Shown: positions 1-9,584, counted from the first letter of the stretch. The stretch is 64,000 bases of DNA from Nocardia panacis (GCF_003598715.1 NZ_QZFU01000041.1:248001-312000); one strand, 5' to 3'. The notes: generated by a model not told the origin, from the letters alone. A program made the numbers and translations.

Positions 1-1814
1 ATGGTCTCGCTGCGGTTGGCGACGATATTGTCGATCGCGTCACCGATCACCGTGAGATTGCGCAGGCCGAGGAAATCCATTTTCAGCAGGCCGATGGCCT
101 CGCAGGACGGATAGTCCCAGCCGGTGATGATCGCGCCGTCCTCGCGTCGCCACAGCGGAATCACCTCGCGCAGCGGCTGCGCGGACATGATCACCGCGCA
201 CGCGTGCACACCCGCATTGCGAATCAGCCCCTCCAATCCGCGCGCGGTCTCGAACAGGGTGGCGACATCGCGGTCGGATTCGAGCAGCGCGCGGATCTCG
301 GCGGCCTCCGGATAGCGTTCGTGGGCCGGGTCGATAATTCCCGACAGCGGAATATCCTTCGCCGCGACCGGTGGCGGCAGCGTTTTGGAGACGCGGTCGG
401 CCAGGGCGAATCCCGCCTGCCCGAAATGGACCCGCGCCGCATCCTTGATCGCGGCCTTGGTCTTGATCTTGCCGAAGGTGATCACCTGCGCCACCCGGTC
501 CGCACCGTATTTGGCGGTGGCGTAGTGGATCATCTCGGTGCGGCGGCGGTCGTCGAAATCCATATCGATATCGGGCATGGAGACACGTTCCGGATTCAGG
601 AACCGTTCGAACAGCAGACCGTGCTCGATCGGGTCGAGGTTGGTGATGCCCATCGCGTAGGCGACCAGCGACCCGGCGGCGGAACCTCGGCCCGGTCCCA
701 CCCGGATACCTTGCTCCCGTGCGTAATTCATCAGGTCGGCGGTGATCAGGAAGTAGGCCGAGAAGCCCTTGCGCACGATGATGTCGAGTTCGAACTCGGC
801 GCGGCGCCGGTACTGCTCGGGCACCCCGCCGGGTAGGCGGCGGTCCAGGCCGCGCAGCACCTGCTCCCGGAACCAGCCCGGCGCGTCGTAGCCGTCGGGC
901 GCGTCGTAGACCGGCATCCGGTCGGCGTGCGCCCAGACCTCGGCATAGGATTCGACTCGCTCCGCGATGCGCAGCGTGCTGTCGGCCGCGCCGGGCACCT
1001 CGACATCCCAGTAGGCGCGCATCTCCTCGGGCGAGCGCAAATAGTAGCCGTCGCCGTCGAATTTGAATCGCGTCGGATCACCGAGCGTCTTGCCCGCCTG
1101 CACACACAGCAGCGCCGCGTGTGCCTCGGCCTGTGCGCGCGCGACATAGTGGGAGTCGTTGGTGGCCAAGGGCGCGAGCCGCAGTTTCGCGCCGATCTCC
1201 AGCAGCCCTTCGCGCACCGAGCGTTCGATGGTCAGGCCGTGATCCATCAGTTCGACGAAGAAGTTCTCCGCGCCGAAGATATCGCGGTAGTCGGCGGCGG
1301 CCCGCAGCGCTTCGTCCCGCTGACCGAGTCGCAGCCGGGTCTGCACCTCGCCGGACGGGCAGCCGGTGGTGGCGATGACGCCCGCCGCGTGCTCGGCGAT
1401 CAGGTCCCGATCCATGCGCGGTTTGCGGTAGTAGCCTTCGATACTCGCCAGCGAGGACAGCGCGAACAGATTGCGCAGTCCGCGCGCGTCGCGGGCCAGC
1501 ATGGTCATATGCGTGTACGCGCCGCCGCCGGACACATCGTCACCGCCGCGCTGCCCCGCCTGCCCCCAGAGCACCGGCTTCTTGTGGAACCGACTGCCCG
1601 GTGCGACGTACGCCTCTATCCCGATGATCGGTTTGACGCCCTTCTCGGTGGCGACCCGATAGAACTCGTCCGCACCGAACATATTGCCGTGATCGGTCAT
1701 CCCGACCGCGGACATACCGAGCCGCGATGCCTCGTCGAACAACGGCTCGATCTTGGCCGCGCCGTCGAGCATCGAGTACTCGGTGTGGACATGCAGATGG
1801 ACGAATGACGACAC
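1..1814 (-). CDS. dnaE: DNA polymerase III alpha subunit (5' part, runs off the window)
   Basis: Replicative polymerase catalytic subunit; only about the first 604 residues are in the window. The protein starts VSSFVHLHVHTEYSMLDGAA, the classic PHP-domain opening, followed by MTDHGNMFG and a PHP-like exonuclease fold. At the window edge it reads LKMDFLGLRNLT, the start of the palm/active-site region of DnaE. The GTG start at 1814 is chosen because a strong ribosome binding site (AAGGAGGG, positions 1828-1821) lies 6 bases upstream. The polymerase aspartates and the beta-binding and OB regions are beyond the window. Long open frames on the opposite strand here are GC-skew shadows. The intact frame and strong motif agreement indicate a functional housekeeping gene. 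Confidence 0.97.
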   Translation of the reverse strand, partial: MSSFVHLHVHTEYSMLDGAAKIEPLFDEASRLGMSAVGMTDHGNMFGADEFYRVATEKGVKPIIGIEAYVAPGSRFHKKPVLWGQAGQRGGDDVSGGGAYTHMTMLARDARGLRNLFALSSLASIEGYYRKPRMDRDLIAEHAAGVIATTGCPSGEVQTRLRLGQRDEALRAAADYRDIFGAENFFVELMDHGLTIERSVREGLLEIGAKLRLAPLATNDSHYVARAQAEAHAALLCVQAGKTLGDPTRFKFDGDGYYLRSPEEMRAYWDVEVPGAADSTLRIAERVESYAEVWAHADRMPVYDAPDGYDAPGWFREQVLRGLDRRLPGGVPEQYRRRAEFELDIIVRKGFSAYFLITADLMNYAREQGIRVGPGRGSAAGSLVAYAMGITNLDPIEHGLLFERFLNPERVSMPDIDMDFDDRRRTEMIHYATAKYGADRVAQVITFGKIKTKAAIKDAARVHFGQAGFALADRVSKTLPPPVAAKDIPLSGIIDPAHERYPEAAEIRALLESDRDVATLFETARGLEGLIRNAGVHACAVIMSAQPLREVIPLWRREDGAIITGWDYPSCEAIGLLKMDFLGLRNLTVIGDAIDNIVANRSET

Positions 1815-2265
1815 GGGCGGCCCTCCTTGCTCGGCTGGCGTCATTCGAGCCGACCGACCGGGAAGGGGTCAAACAATCGACGCGCCCATGCGACACAACC
1901 GAAAGTTGTTGCCGCAGGTGCTTGGTCAGCAATACGCGGCTGCGAACCGCCGCTACGGAACCACTCCCGCCGAGGGCGATGGCGCGGATCGATGGCGTGT
2001 ATCGGCGCTACCTGTCGACTACCTCAACAACCACCCATTGTGCCGCCCCACAGCGATGCGCCGACCCGTCCCCTCTCACGTTTCGGGTCGGCGCACCAGG
2101 TGGGAGAACCGCCGGTGCCCGGAAAGACACCGTCCCGCTGGATGATGTCGCATCGGCGAACGACAACGTTTCGCTCGGCACGTCGATCGAGCAACCAATC
2201 GGCGTGTCGCCCCGCCCCACTGGCACCGGTCTCAATATTCGACACCCCACTCCCGCGCGGTGGGA
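1815..2265. other. Intergenic region upstream of dnaE
   Basis: Apart from the dnaE ribosome binding site at 1821-1828, I recognise no gene here. It should hold the dnaE promoter and the 3' flank of the diguanylate cyclase gene. Several frames are open on both strands but none resembles a known protein or has a convincing start. Confidence 0.5.
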
Positions 2266-3567
2266 TCAGCGGTGGTTGGACAGGAGGTGGGTGTGGGTGT
2301 GGGCCTTGGCCCGATATAGCTCGGTGTCGGCGGCGTCGAGCAGGGATTCGGCGTGTGCGCCCGAGACCTCGGTGCGCACGGTGCCGATACTGGCGGAGAC
2401 GCGTAAATGGTGCTCGCCGATGACTATCGGATCGGTGAGGGCGGCGCGCAGGCGGTGGGCGATGGTGGTGACGCGGTGGTCGTCGGCGGGCGGCGGGATG
2501 AGCGCGACGAATTCGTCGCCGCCGATCCGGGCGACGAGGCAGTCGTGTCCGCGCACGCTCTCGTGCAGGCGGGTGGCGACCGCGGTGAGGACCCGGTCGC
2601 CGACGCCGTGGCCGAAATGATCGTTGACCTGCTTGAAACGGTCCAGATCGGCGAAGCAAAGGCCGATCTGGTCGTCGCCGCGCGCGGTGTCGATGGTGGT
2701 GGCGATACGTTCGAGCAGGTGGCGGCGGTTGGGCAGGCCGGTGAGCGGGTCGTGTCTGGCTTGGCGGTGCAGTTCGTCCTGGAGGCGGCGGCGTTCGGTG
2801 ACGTCCTCGCCCACCGCGAGCAGATAGTCGCGCCTGCCGTCGACACCCTTGACGAAGGTGATGGCGAAGGAGGTCCAACCGACGCTGCCGTCGGCCCGCA
2901 CCATTCGCCGATCCAGCTTCAGCGTGCCCTGTCCGCGCGGCACCAGTTTGTCGTAGACCAGGGCGCGGATCTCCGCCCTGTCGTCGGGGTGGGCGAATTC
3001 GTAGACGGAGATCCCGCGCAGGGATTCCACTGGGACGCCGATCATCTCGGCCAAGCCGCGATTGGCTTCCAGCAGAACGCCGTTGGTGTCGCTGATCGCG
3101 ATGGCCAGTGCCGCGTTGTCGAAGACGATGCGGAAGCGGGCATCACCTGCCCACTGCATCGGATCCGATTCCACCCACTGTGTGGGCTCGGACCGCACCA
3201 TCGGCTGCGATCCGACTGCCCGGCGTGTGGGTTCCGATCCCGCTCTCGCGCAAGGCGTTCGGTCGATCTGGGCCTGGTAGCCCCGGCCGAATTCCGCCAG
3301 AATGGCGGCCACCCGCTCGGGTGCGTCGGGGCGCGGACAGTGCGCGCCGAGGCGATACAGTATCCGTGCCGAGGCGGCGCAGCCGCTGCGATGGGCGCGC
3401 GCGAGCGCGCCGCCGACCGCCGCGCCCACGCTCGCGTCGAAGGGATCGGCGGCCAGCGCGTCGGCAAGCGCGTCGATCCACTCGGCGAGTCGATGTGCCG
3501 ACCCGTCCTCAGCTGTCAGCACTTGTCGCCACGCGGAAACCAGTGCCGTACGTTCGAACTCGTTCAC
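2266..3567 (-). CDS. PAS-GGDEF diguanylate cyclase
   Basis: Predicted soluble enzyme of 433 residues that makes cyclic di-GMP from two GTP. An alpha-helical N-terminal region (about 1-105) is followed by a short linker rich in Ser/Glu/Pro, a PAS domain (about 143-255, ending DVTERRRLQDEL) and a GGDEF domain (about 270-425). The catalytic motif is intact (RIGGDEF, residues 347-353) and the N-terminal GGDEF signature DPLTGLPNRR is present. The residues where the RxxD inhibitory site normally sits read HDCL, so classic product inhibition is probably absent. There is no EAL domain, so it is a cyclase only. No membrane segments are visible; the PAS domain probably senses a cytosolic signal. It lies alone between dnaE and a regulator on the same strand. 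Confidence 0.9.
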   Translation of the reverse strand: MNEFERTALVSAWRQVLTAEDGSAHRLAEWIDALADALAADPFDASVGAAVGGALARAHRSGCAASARILYRLGAHCPRPDAPERVAAILAEFGRGYQAQIDRTPCARAGSEPTRRAVGSQPMVRSEPTQWVESDPMQWAGDARFRIVFDNAALAIAISDTNGVLLEANRGLAEMIGVPVESLRGISVYEFAHPDDRAEIRALVYDKLVPRGQGTLKLDRRMVRADGSVGWTSFAITFVKGVDGRRDYLLAVGEDVTERRRLQDELHRQARHDPLTGLPNRRHLLERIATTIDTARGDDQIGLCFADLDRFKQVNDHFGHGVGDRVLTAVATRLHESVRGHDCLVARIGGDEFVALIPPPADDHRVTTIAHRLRAALTDPIVIGEHHLRVSASIGTVRTEVSGAHAESLLDAADTELYRAKAHTHTHLLSNHR

Positions 3568-3969
3568 CGCGCCCCCTCATCGTTGTCGCCGCGAACAACC
3601 CCCTGTTCGCGGTGACGTGTGTGTCTGGCTAGCGATCATGAAAAGCTACCGCACCGGGTGAGTTTCGGAAATGGCCGATGCGGGTGATGCGCTGGTCAGG
3701 ACCTACGGATATGGCGTTGTGCCGCAGTGGGTTCGGGTCGGACGCGGCGGCGGGACGTCAGGGAGAAACTGCTTGTGACAAGGTGTTATTTAGCAGCGCC
3801 GCGGCGGTTCGCCGGGGAGCTCGCGCCGCCCGCGAGCAGCATCGGCGACGCCGTACAGAAGGGAAACCGGTATCAGATCGAAATCCGCGGATCCGAGGTA
3901 CTTCCCGGCAAATCGGACGAATCGCAAAACTCCGCACCGGCATCGCGGATCGCCTGCGCGCCAACATTC
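3568..3969. other. Intergenic region upstream of the diguanylate cyclase gene
   Basis: About 400 bases between two minus-strand genes. I see no convincing gene. Two overlapping plus-strand frames (from 3678 and 3727) run into the 3' end of the regulator gene, but they have no recognisable domain and their amino acid composition looks like a shadow. The region presumably contains the cyclase promoter. Confidence 0.45.
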
Positions 3970-4701
3970 TCAACGACCGAGATCCTCGGGCAGCAGGATG
4001 GCTCGCAACTGTTCGGTCATCCGCAGCAATTCTTCGCGGACATGATCGATGAAGACGGCGACATCATGCAGGCGCGCGCCCGCCGGGGTGGCCGGGCCGA
4101 GTAGATCGCCACCCTCGCGGGTGGCCGCCGCGAGCGTGGCGGCGCCTTGGCAGGCGAGCAGTGTTGAGCGGAACCAGGATTCGGTCTCCAGGACGTACTG
4201 GGCGCGGCGGCCGGGACCCGGTACGCGGCGGACGAAGCCGCGCGCGATCAGGTATTTCAGTGCGGGGCTGAGCGCGCCGGGACTGACACGCAGGCGTGCG
4301 GTCAGCTCGGCGGCGGTCAGGCTGCCGGTATCGGTGAGCAGCAGGCAGGCCAGTGTGCGCGCCGCGGTCCTCGGGGTGCGATTGTCGCGGTTGAGCAGTG
4401 CGGCGATGCGTTCGGCGAGGGCGCGCACGACCTCCGGATCGCGCCCGGATTCGGAGGGGATATCGAAGGTTTCGGCATCGGCGGGGCGGCGTCGATCGCG
4501 CCGCGCGCGCCGTCGGGCGGCCAGATGCGCCAATTCGGCGCTGTAGCGGCCCGGTCCGCCATTTCGGCCGACCTCCCGGCTGATGGTGGAGGTCGGGCGC
4601 TCCAATTGCCTGGCTATTTCGGCGTATCCGTGCCCCTCGGCCAGGCCGGTGGCAATGCAGATCCGGTCCGTATCGGTCAGTCTGCTCGCCACGAAACCCA
4701 C
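3970..4701 (-). CDS. Two-part HTH regulator: IS30-type helix-turn-helix plus MarR/GbsR-like winged helix
   Basis: A 243-residue DNA-binding protein. Residues 6-50 (LTDTDRICIATGLAEGHGYA through STISREVGRNG) match the helix-turn-helix found at the N-terminus of IS30-type transposases. Residues about 100-170 form a winged helix of MarR/GbsR type (LTAAELTARLRVSPGALSPA, then YLIARGFVRRVPGPGRRAQY). The C-terminal helical part probably dimerises. There is no DDE transposase core, so this is a regulator and not an insertion sequence. It is divergent from the P450 gene with 167 bases between starts, so it most likely controls the P450 and itself. Similar stand-alone fusions occur in Nocardia and Streptomyces; the ligand is unknown. 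Confidence 0.8.
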   Translation of the reverse strand: MGFVASRLTDTDRICIATGLAEGHGYAEIARQLERPTSTISREVGRNGGPGRYSAELAHLAARRRARRDRRRPADAETFDIPSESGRDPEVVRALAERIAALLNRDNRTPRTAARTLACLLLTDTGSLTAAELTARLRVSPGALSPALKYLIARGFVRRVPGPGRRAQYVLETESWFRSTLLACQGAATLAAATREGGDLLGPATPAGARLHDVAVFIDHVREELLRMTEQLRAILLPEDLGR

Positions 4702-4868
4702 CTCCGGGGCAAGTATGCGTTCATCCGGGACTCACCGCAACGATGCCTCTTCGCGGAGCGCGACTATTGCCGTTCTTTGCGCGAATTCACCTGGGCGTCC
4801 TGGTATTTCCGTATCGCATACTGCCGAACACGGCCTACCGTTCCGGCATCCGATGTTGAGGAGTTGCG

Positions 4869-6059
4869 ATGACCGAAACGAGGACTGTACTAGCGGCCCT
4901 GCCGATCCGGCGGCCGACCGGACGCCCTTTCGACCCACCCGCGGAGCTCACCGAATTGTGCGCGCGAGAACCCTTGGTCCGCTTGCGCTTCCCGGATGGC
5001 CACCTCGGCTGGCTGGCCACCGACCACGCGACCATCCGCACCGTGCTCGCCCATCCGGATTTCAGCAATGAGCTGCGACGACACCATCAACCGGTGCTTT
5101 CCGACGCCGCGCCGCTGCGAGTGCCGCCGGGGGAGTTCCTCAATACCGATCCGCCCGAGCACACCCGATTCCGAAAGCTGCTCGCAGGCCGGTTCACGGT
5201 GCGTCGGATGCGTCAACTAGCCGACCGCGTAGCGGAATTCACCACCGAGTGCCTGGACGAGATGGCTCGCGCGGGCGGTCCGGTCGACTTGGTGACCGCA
5301 CTGGCCCGCCCGGTTCCCGAGTTGATGATCTGCACGCTGCTGGGCGTGCCGCAAGCCGATCACGACCGCTTCCGCCGCATGAACAATCCCGCGGCCACAC
5401 CGGCGGAAGCTCGGGCGAATACGCAGGCCCGATTGGACGAGTTGTTCGACTACATTCGGGCGTTGATCCTCGCCAAGCGCGCGCACCCGACCGATGATCT
5501 GCTCACCGATCTGACCGCCACCGACCTCACCGATGAGGAATTGGTGGGCGTCGGCGGTCTGCTGCTCGCGGCGGGCCTCGACACCACCGCGAATATGCTC
5601 GCCCTGGGCACCTTCGCGCTGCTGAGCAATCCCGATCAACTGGCGTCGTTGCAAGCCGATCCGGATCTGATCGACGGTGCGATCGAGGAGATGCTGCGCT
5701 ATCTCAGCATCGCCCACCTGCTGATCCGCACGGCGGCCCGCGATGTCGATATCGCGGGCGCTCAAGTGAAATCCGGTGAGACGGTGGCACTTTCGATCCA
5801 GGCGGGCAATCGGGACGCGCGCCGGTTCGACAATCCCGACGAGTTGGACCTGCGGCGCGGCGCGGTGGGGCACCTGGCTTTCGGTCACGGTGTGCACCAG
5901 TGCTTGGGACAACAGTTGGCGCGCACGGAGATGCGGGTGGTGTGGCGCGAACTGCTGGCCCGCTTTCCAGGACTCCGGTTGGCCGTGCCGTCGGGGGATG
6001 TGCCGCTGCGAGGCGTCTACGAGATCGCGGGGGTGATCTCGCTGCCGGTCACCTGGTAG
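4869..6059 (+). CDS. Cytochrome P450
   Basis: A 396-residue soluble actinobacterial P450 that should monooxygenate a small hydrophobic substrate with electrons from a ferredoxin. The I-helix oxygen-binding motif AGLDTT is at 235-240, the ExxR pair is E274/R277, and the heme loop FGHGVHQC places the heme cysteine at 345. The N-terminus has no membrane anchor and carries a P450-typical DPPEHTRFRKLL motif near residue 94. The ATG start follows GAGGAG at a good distance. No ferredoxin gene is adjacent. The divergent HTH gene is the obvious candidate regulator, and a strong terminator lies just downstream, so the gene is probably monocistronic. The substrate cannot be read from sequence. Confidence 0.95.
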   Translation: MTETRTVLAALPIRRPTGRPFDPPAELTELCAREPLVRLRFPDGHLGWLATDHATIRTVLAHPDFSNELRRHHQPVLSDAAPLRVPPGEFLNTDPPEHTRFRKLLAGRFTVRRMRQLADRVAEFTTECLDEMARAGGPVDLVTALARPVPELMICTLLGVPQADHDRFRRMNNPAATPAEARANTQARLDELFDYIRALILAKRAHPTDDLLTDLTATDLTDEELVGVGGLLLAAGLDTTANMLALGTFALLSNPDQLASLQADPDLIDGAIEEMLRYLSIAHLLIRTAARDVDIAGAQVKSGETVALSIQAGNRDARRFDNPDELDLRRGAVGHLAFGHGVHQCLGQQLARTEMRVVWRELLARFPGLRLAVPSGDVPLRGVYEIAGVISLPVTW

Positions 6060-6073
6060 TGGCGGACATGAAG

Positions 6074-6096
6074 GGGGCCGGAGAATCTCCGGCCCC
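6074..6096 (+). terminator. Rho-independent-type terminator after the P450 gene
   Basis: Perfect 11-bp inverted repeat, GGGGCCGGAGA and TCTCCGGCCCC, with a minimal loop, 14 bases after the P450 stop codon. The T-tract is only TTC, as is common in actinomycetes. Confidence 0.8.
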
Positions 6097-6449
6097 TTCG
6101 TCGTGGGTGTGGATGCCGGATGCACCGGTACAACGCCGACACCGCGTTCTCGATAACCCGGCAGGTGAATGTCGTGCCCATCACGCCGAGCAATTCGTAC
6201 TACATCTACGCCGACGCGTCGAGTGCTACGACCACGGACACCAATTCTGGTCACGGGACTACAAATCGCCTGCAAGGCGGTATGACTCGGCGCGTCCTCG
6301 GGTCTGCGTCAAATCGGGGACGAAATATTTTCGATATGCGCCAAGGTAGTTGACATTTCATTCGACGAATTCGCCTCGGTGGCAAGGCGATTAGGAGATG
6401 ATCGTGATGGTCGCAGGCGGGATGAAGTGAAAACCATTACGGAGACCCG
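6097..6449. other. Intergenic region upstream of the GH20 gene
   Basis: About 350 bases without a recognisable gene. A TTGACA hexamer at about 6352 could be a -35 element for the downstream hexosaminidase gene, but I see no matching TANNNT at a normal distance. Base composition is slightly more AT-rich than the flanking genes. Confidence 0.4.
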
Positions 6450-8090
6450 ATGTTCAAAAATATGAGGCGGCTGGCCGGGGGCGCGTTCGTACTCGCCCTG
6501 GTCGGTGCGATGCTCGCATGTTCGGATGAAAAGAAAAGTGACACAGTGGCTTCGGGGGTGGCGCTGGGCGATGTGCTCCCCATACCGGCGCAGGTGCACC
6601 CCGACTCCAATGCCGACTACACACTGAGCGAGGACGATTCGATCGCGGCCGATCCCGGTGCGGAGCTGCCCGCCGGACTGCTGGCGGACCTGCTGCGGAC
6701 ACCTACCGGATTCCGATTGCCGGTGGTGCCCGCACAGGGGTCGATCGCTTCGGGAATCGCGTTGACACTCAACAAGAATGCCGACAGTGCCCTGGGTGAG
6801 CAGGGCTACCGGATGACGGTCGGGAAGGGCATCACGATAGCGGCCAACGGTGCGGCCGGGCTGTTCAATGGCGTCGCCACGCTGCGCCAACTCTTCGGCC
6901 ACGAAATAGAGACCGACACAAGGGAACCCGGCCCGTGGAAGGTCGCGGGCGGTACCATCGTGGACTATCCGCGCTTCGCCTATCGCGGCGCGATGCTGGA
7001 CGTGTCGCGGCGCTTCCGCCCCAAGACCGAGGTGCTGCGCTACCTCGACGATCTCGCCCGCTACAAGATGAACTATCTGCAACTGCACCTGACCGACGAC
7101 CAGGGCTGGCGGCTGCGCATCGACAAGTGGCCGCTGCTCACCGATATCGGCTCGAAGTACGAGGTGGGCGGCGGTCCCGGCGGCTACTACACCAAAGCCG
7201 ACTACGCCGAGATCATCGCCTACGCGGCAGGTCGCGGGATCACCATCATCCCGGAGATCGATGGTCCCGGACATACCAACGCGGCGCAGTCGGTGTACCC
7301 GGAACTCAACTGCGACGGCAAAGCGGTTCCGGCGCGCAACGATATCAGCGTGGGCTACTCGTCGTTCTGCGTGCACAGCGAGGCCACCTACGCCTTCCTC
7401 GACGACGTGATCGCCGAGGTGGCCGCCATGACCCCCGGCCCGTACATCCACATCGGTGGCGACGAAGCGCGGGCCACCACCCCGCAGGACTATCGAACCT
7501 ACGTGGACCGGGTGCTGCCGATCGTGACCAAGTACCACAAGATTCCGATCGGTTGGCACGAGATCACCAAGAGCGACAAGCTCTCCGCGCCCACCATCGC
7601 CCAATACTGGGGCACCACAGGCGATCCCAGTGGCACGGGCGACGCGGCGCAGGAAGCGGCCCGCATGATCGAGGCCGCGAAGAAGGGTGTTCCGGTCATC
7701 CTCTCGCCCGCCAATCGGTCCTACCTCGATATGAAGTACACCCCGCAGACCAAACGCGGCCTGATGTGGGCGGCCTATATCGAGATCGATGCGGCCTACG
7801 ACTGGGATCCGGGCACCTACCTGAAGGGTGTGGACGAGAAGGCGATCCTCGGCGTCGCCGCGCCGCAGTTCTCCGAGAGCATGACCTCGCTGACGGATGT
7901 CCGCTACATGGCCTTTCCCAGGCTCACCGCCACGGCGGAGTTGGGCTGGTCACCTGCGGCTACCCATGATTGGGAAGGATTCAAGCGGCGGCTCGCCGAG
8001 CATGCGCGATTCTGGGAAACCGGCGGTATTCCCTACTACCGTTCACCGAAGGTCGACTGGCCTGCGCGAGCGGTTCCCCAATTTCGATAG
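6450..8090 (+). CDS. Lipoprotein beta-N-acetylhexosaminidase (GH20)
   Basis: A 546-residue exported glycosidase expected to release terminal GlcNAc/GalNAc from chitin oligomers, glycoconjugates or peptidoglycan fragments. The signal peptide ends in a lipobox, VGAMLAC, with lipid-modified Cys24. An N-terminal GH20b-like domain (about 40-165) precedes the catalytic TIM barrel. In the barrel, LQLHLTDDQGWRL and IIPEIDGPGHTNA are typical, and the catalytic pair Asp338-Glu339 lies in HIGGDE, consistent with substrate-assisted catalysis. The ATG follows CGGAG. The FAD monooxygenase gene begins 6 bases after its stop, so the two are probably co-transcribed, although a functional link is not obvious. 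Length is normal for the family. Confidence 0.95.
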   Translation: MFKNMRRLAGGAFVLALVGAMLACSDEKKSDTVASGVALGDVLPIPAQVHPDSNADYTLSEDDSIAADPGAELPAGLLADLLRTPTGFRLPVVPAQGSIASGIALTLNKNADSALGEQGYRMTVGKGITIAANGAAGLFNGVATLRQLFGHEIETDTREPGPWKVAGGTIVDYPRFAYRGAMLDVSRRFRPKTEVLRYLDDLARYKMNYLQLHLTDDQGWRLRIDKWPLLTDIGSKYEVGGGPGGYYTKADYAEIIAYAAGRGITIIPEIDGPGHTNAAQSVYPELNCDGKAVPARNDISVGYSSFCVHSEATYAFLDDVIAEVAAMTPGPYIHIGGDEARATTPQDYRTYVDRVLPIVTKYHKIPIGWHEITKSDKLSAPTIAQYWGTTGDPSGTGDAAQEAARMIEAAKKGVPVILSPANRSYLDMKYTPQTKRGLMWAAYIEIDAAYDWDPGTYLKGVDEKAILGVAAPQFSESMTSLTDVRYMAFPRLTATAELGWSPAATHDWEGFKRRLAEHARFWETGGIPYYRSPKVDWPARAVPQFR

Positions 8091-8096
8091 GCGGCA

Positions 8097-9401
8097 ATGA
8101 CTTCCGTGGTGATCGCCGGTGCGGGCATCGGCGGTCTCACCGCCGCCCTGGCACTGCACGAACTGGGTGTGGCGGTGCGCGTGCTGGATTCGGCCGCGCG
8201 GCTGCTACCGCTCGGCGTCGGAATCAATCTGCTGCCGCCCGCCGTGCGCGAGTTGGCCGGGCTCGGACTCGAGCCCGCGCTGGCCCGCATCGCGGTGGCG
8301 ACCGCGCAGATGGCGCATTTCGACCGGCACGGAAATCTCATCTGGAGTCAGCCGCGCGGGCGCGCGGCAGGCGAGCAGTGGCCGCAGTACTCCGTGCACC
8401 GGGGTTGGTTGCAACAGTTGCTGTACGAGACGGTGCGCGAGCGCCTCGGCCCCGATGCGGTGCGCACCGGCGCGGCCGTCCGAGACTTCGACCAAACCGC
8501 CGACGCGGTGAATATTCGTGTGGCGGTAGCCGATTCGGAATTCGAACTGCGCGCCGACGCCTTGATCGGCGCGGACGGACTGCATTCGGCGGTGCGCGCA
8601 CGGCTGTATCCCGAAGAGGGCGCGCCGATCTGGTACGGCCAGCGGATCTGGCGCGGCGTCGGCCGGGCCGCACCCTTTCACACCGGTCGCACCGTGGCCA
8701 TCGCGGGCGACAATGCCACCGCGAAGGTGGTCGCCTACCCGATCGCCGAGGAGTTGGACGAGCAGGGCCGCGCGCTGATCAACTGGGTGTGCGAGGTGGC
8801 CGATCCCGGCGCCGAACCCGGCACCGCCGACTGGGACCGCACCGGGCGACTCGCGGATGTCCTTCCGCACTACGCGGATTGGCATTTCGACTGGCTCGAT
8901 GTGCCCGCCCTGCTCGCCTCCTCGACCCGCATCCTGGAATACCCGATGGTCGACCGGGATCCGCTGCCCGCGTGGACCAGCGGCCGGGTGACACTCCTCG
9001 GCGACGCCGCGCACCCCATGTATCCGCTCGGCTCGAACGGCGGCACCCAGGCGATCCTCGACGCCGCCGCACTGGCCGCCGCGTTCGCCACCGACGGCGC
9101 TGACGTCTCATTCAATACCGACGGCGCGGACGTCCCATTCAATACCGACGGCGCTGACAGCTCATTCAATACCGACGGTCTCGACGTACCCAAGGCATTG
9201 GCCCGCTACGACGCGGCCCGCCGCGAGACGGCCAATGCCATTGTGACGGCCTGCCACGATATGCCCGCCGACCGCATCCTTCGCACCGTCGCCGAACGTG
9301 CACCCGAAGGCTTCACCGATATCGCTCAGGTGCTGACCCCGGCCGAGTTGGCCGCGATCACGGACGCCTACCGGCAGACCTCGCCCACCGAATCGGCATA
9401 G
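8097..9401 (+). CDS. FAD-dependent aromatic monooxygenase (class A) with repeat insertion
   Basis: A 434-residue flavoprotein of the PHBH/PhzS superfamily that should hydroxylate a small substrate with NAD(P)H and O2. The FAD-binding GAGIGGLTAALAL motif is at the N-terminus, the DG motif is ALIGADGLHSAVR, and GDAAHPMYPLGSNGG is the C-terminal FAD motif near residue 300. Immediately after the helix that follows that motif, residues 332-364 are a tandem nonapeptide repeat, which relatives do not normally carry. The frame remains open and the C-terminal helices follow normally, so the enzyme could still be active. It lies 6 bases after the GH20 gene. The substrate is unknown. Confidence 0.9.
   Translation: MTSVVIAGAGIGGLTAALALHELGVAVRVLDSAARLLPLGVGINLLPPAVRELAGLGLEPALARIAVATAQMAHFDRHGNLIWSQPRGRAAGEQWPQYSVHRGWLQQLLYETVRERLGPDAVRTGAAVRDFDQTADAVNIRVAVADSEFELRADALIGADGLHSAVRARLYPEEGAPIWYGQRIWRGVGRAAPFHTGRTVAIAGDNATAKVVAYPIAEELDEQGRALINWVCEVADPGAEPGTADWDRTGRLADVLPHYADWHFDWLDVPALLASSTRILEYPMVDRDPLPAWTSGRVTLLGDAAHPMYPLGSNGGTQAILDAAALAAAFATDGADVSFNTDGADVPFNTDGADSSFNTDGLDVPKALARYDAARRETANAIVTACHDMPADRILRTVAERAPEGFTDIAQVLTPAELAAITDAYRQTSPTESA
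9090..9188 (+). repeat. Tandem 27-bp in-frame repeat inside the monooxygenase gene
   Basis: Three full units (9090-9116, 9117-9143, 9144-9170) and a partial fourth (9171-9188) encode TDGADVSFN, TDGADVPFN, TDGADSSFN and TDGLDV. Units differ by a few substitutions. The repeat length is a multiple of three, so copy-number change would lengthen or shorten the protein without a frameshift. Confidence 0.95.
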
Positions 9402-9417
9402 GCCCCGGCCCTCGATC

Positions 9418-9467
9418 CGGCACAGCCCCCGCGGCACAACCTCGGCTTCGTTCGGCACAGCCCCCGC
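9418..9467. repeat. Two 15-bp direct repeats downstream of the monooxygenase gene
   Basis: CGGCACAGCCCCCGC occurs at 9418-9432 and again at 9453-9467, a 35-bp period, in the short gap before the transporter gene. Function unknown; it may be degenerate spacer DNA. Confidence 0.7.
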
Positions 9468-9584
9468 CTTGGGAGACCTCCCATGAATGCCGTCCCCGCT
9501 AAGGCTCCGTTAATGTGCACCCGAAACTGTGCACGCGCCCGTACCGCAGCTCTGGGGTATCGGGGATGTTCCGAGAGGTAGACG

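Noticed and set aside
3727..4104. A 125-codon plus-strand frame between the cyclase and the HTH regulator
   Set aside because: It overlaps the 3' end of a good gene, has no ribosome binding site and no homology pattern.
3970..4701. IS30 transposase
   Set aside because: Only the N-terminal HTH resembles IS30; no DDE core, no inverted repeats, and a MarR-like domain follows.
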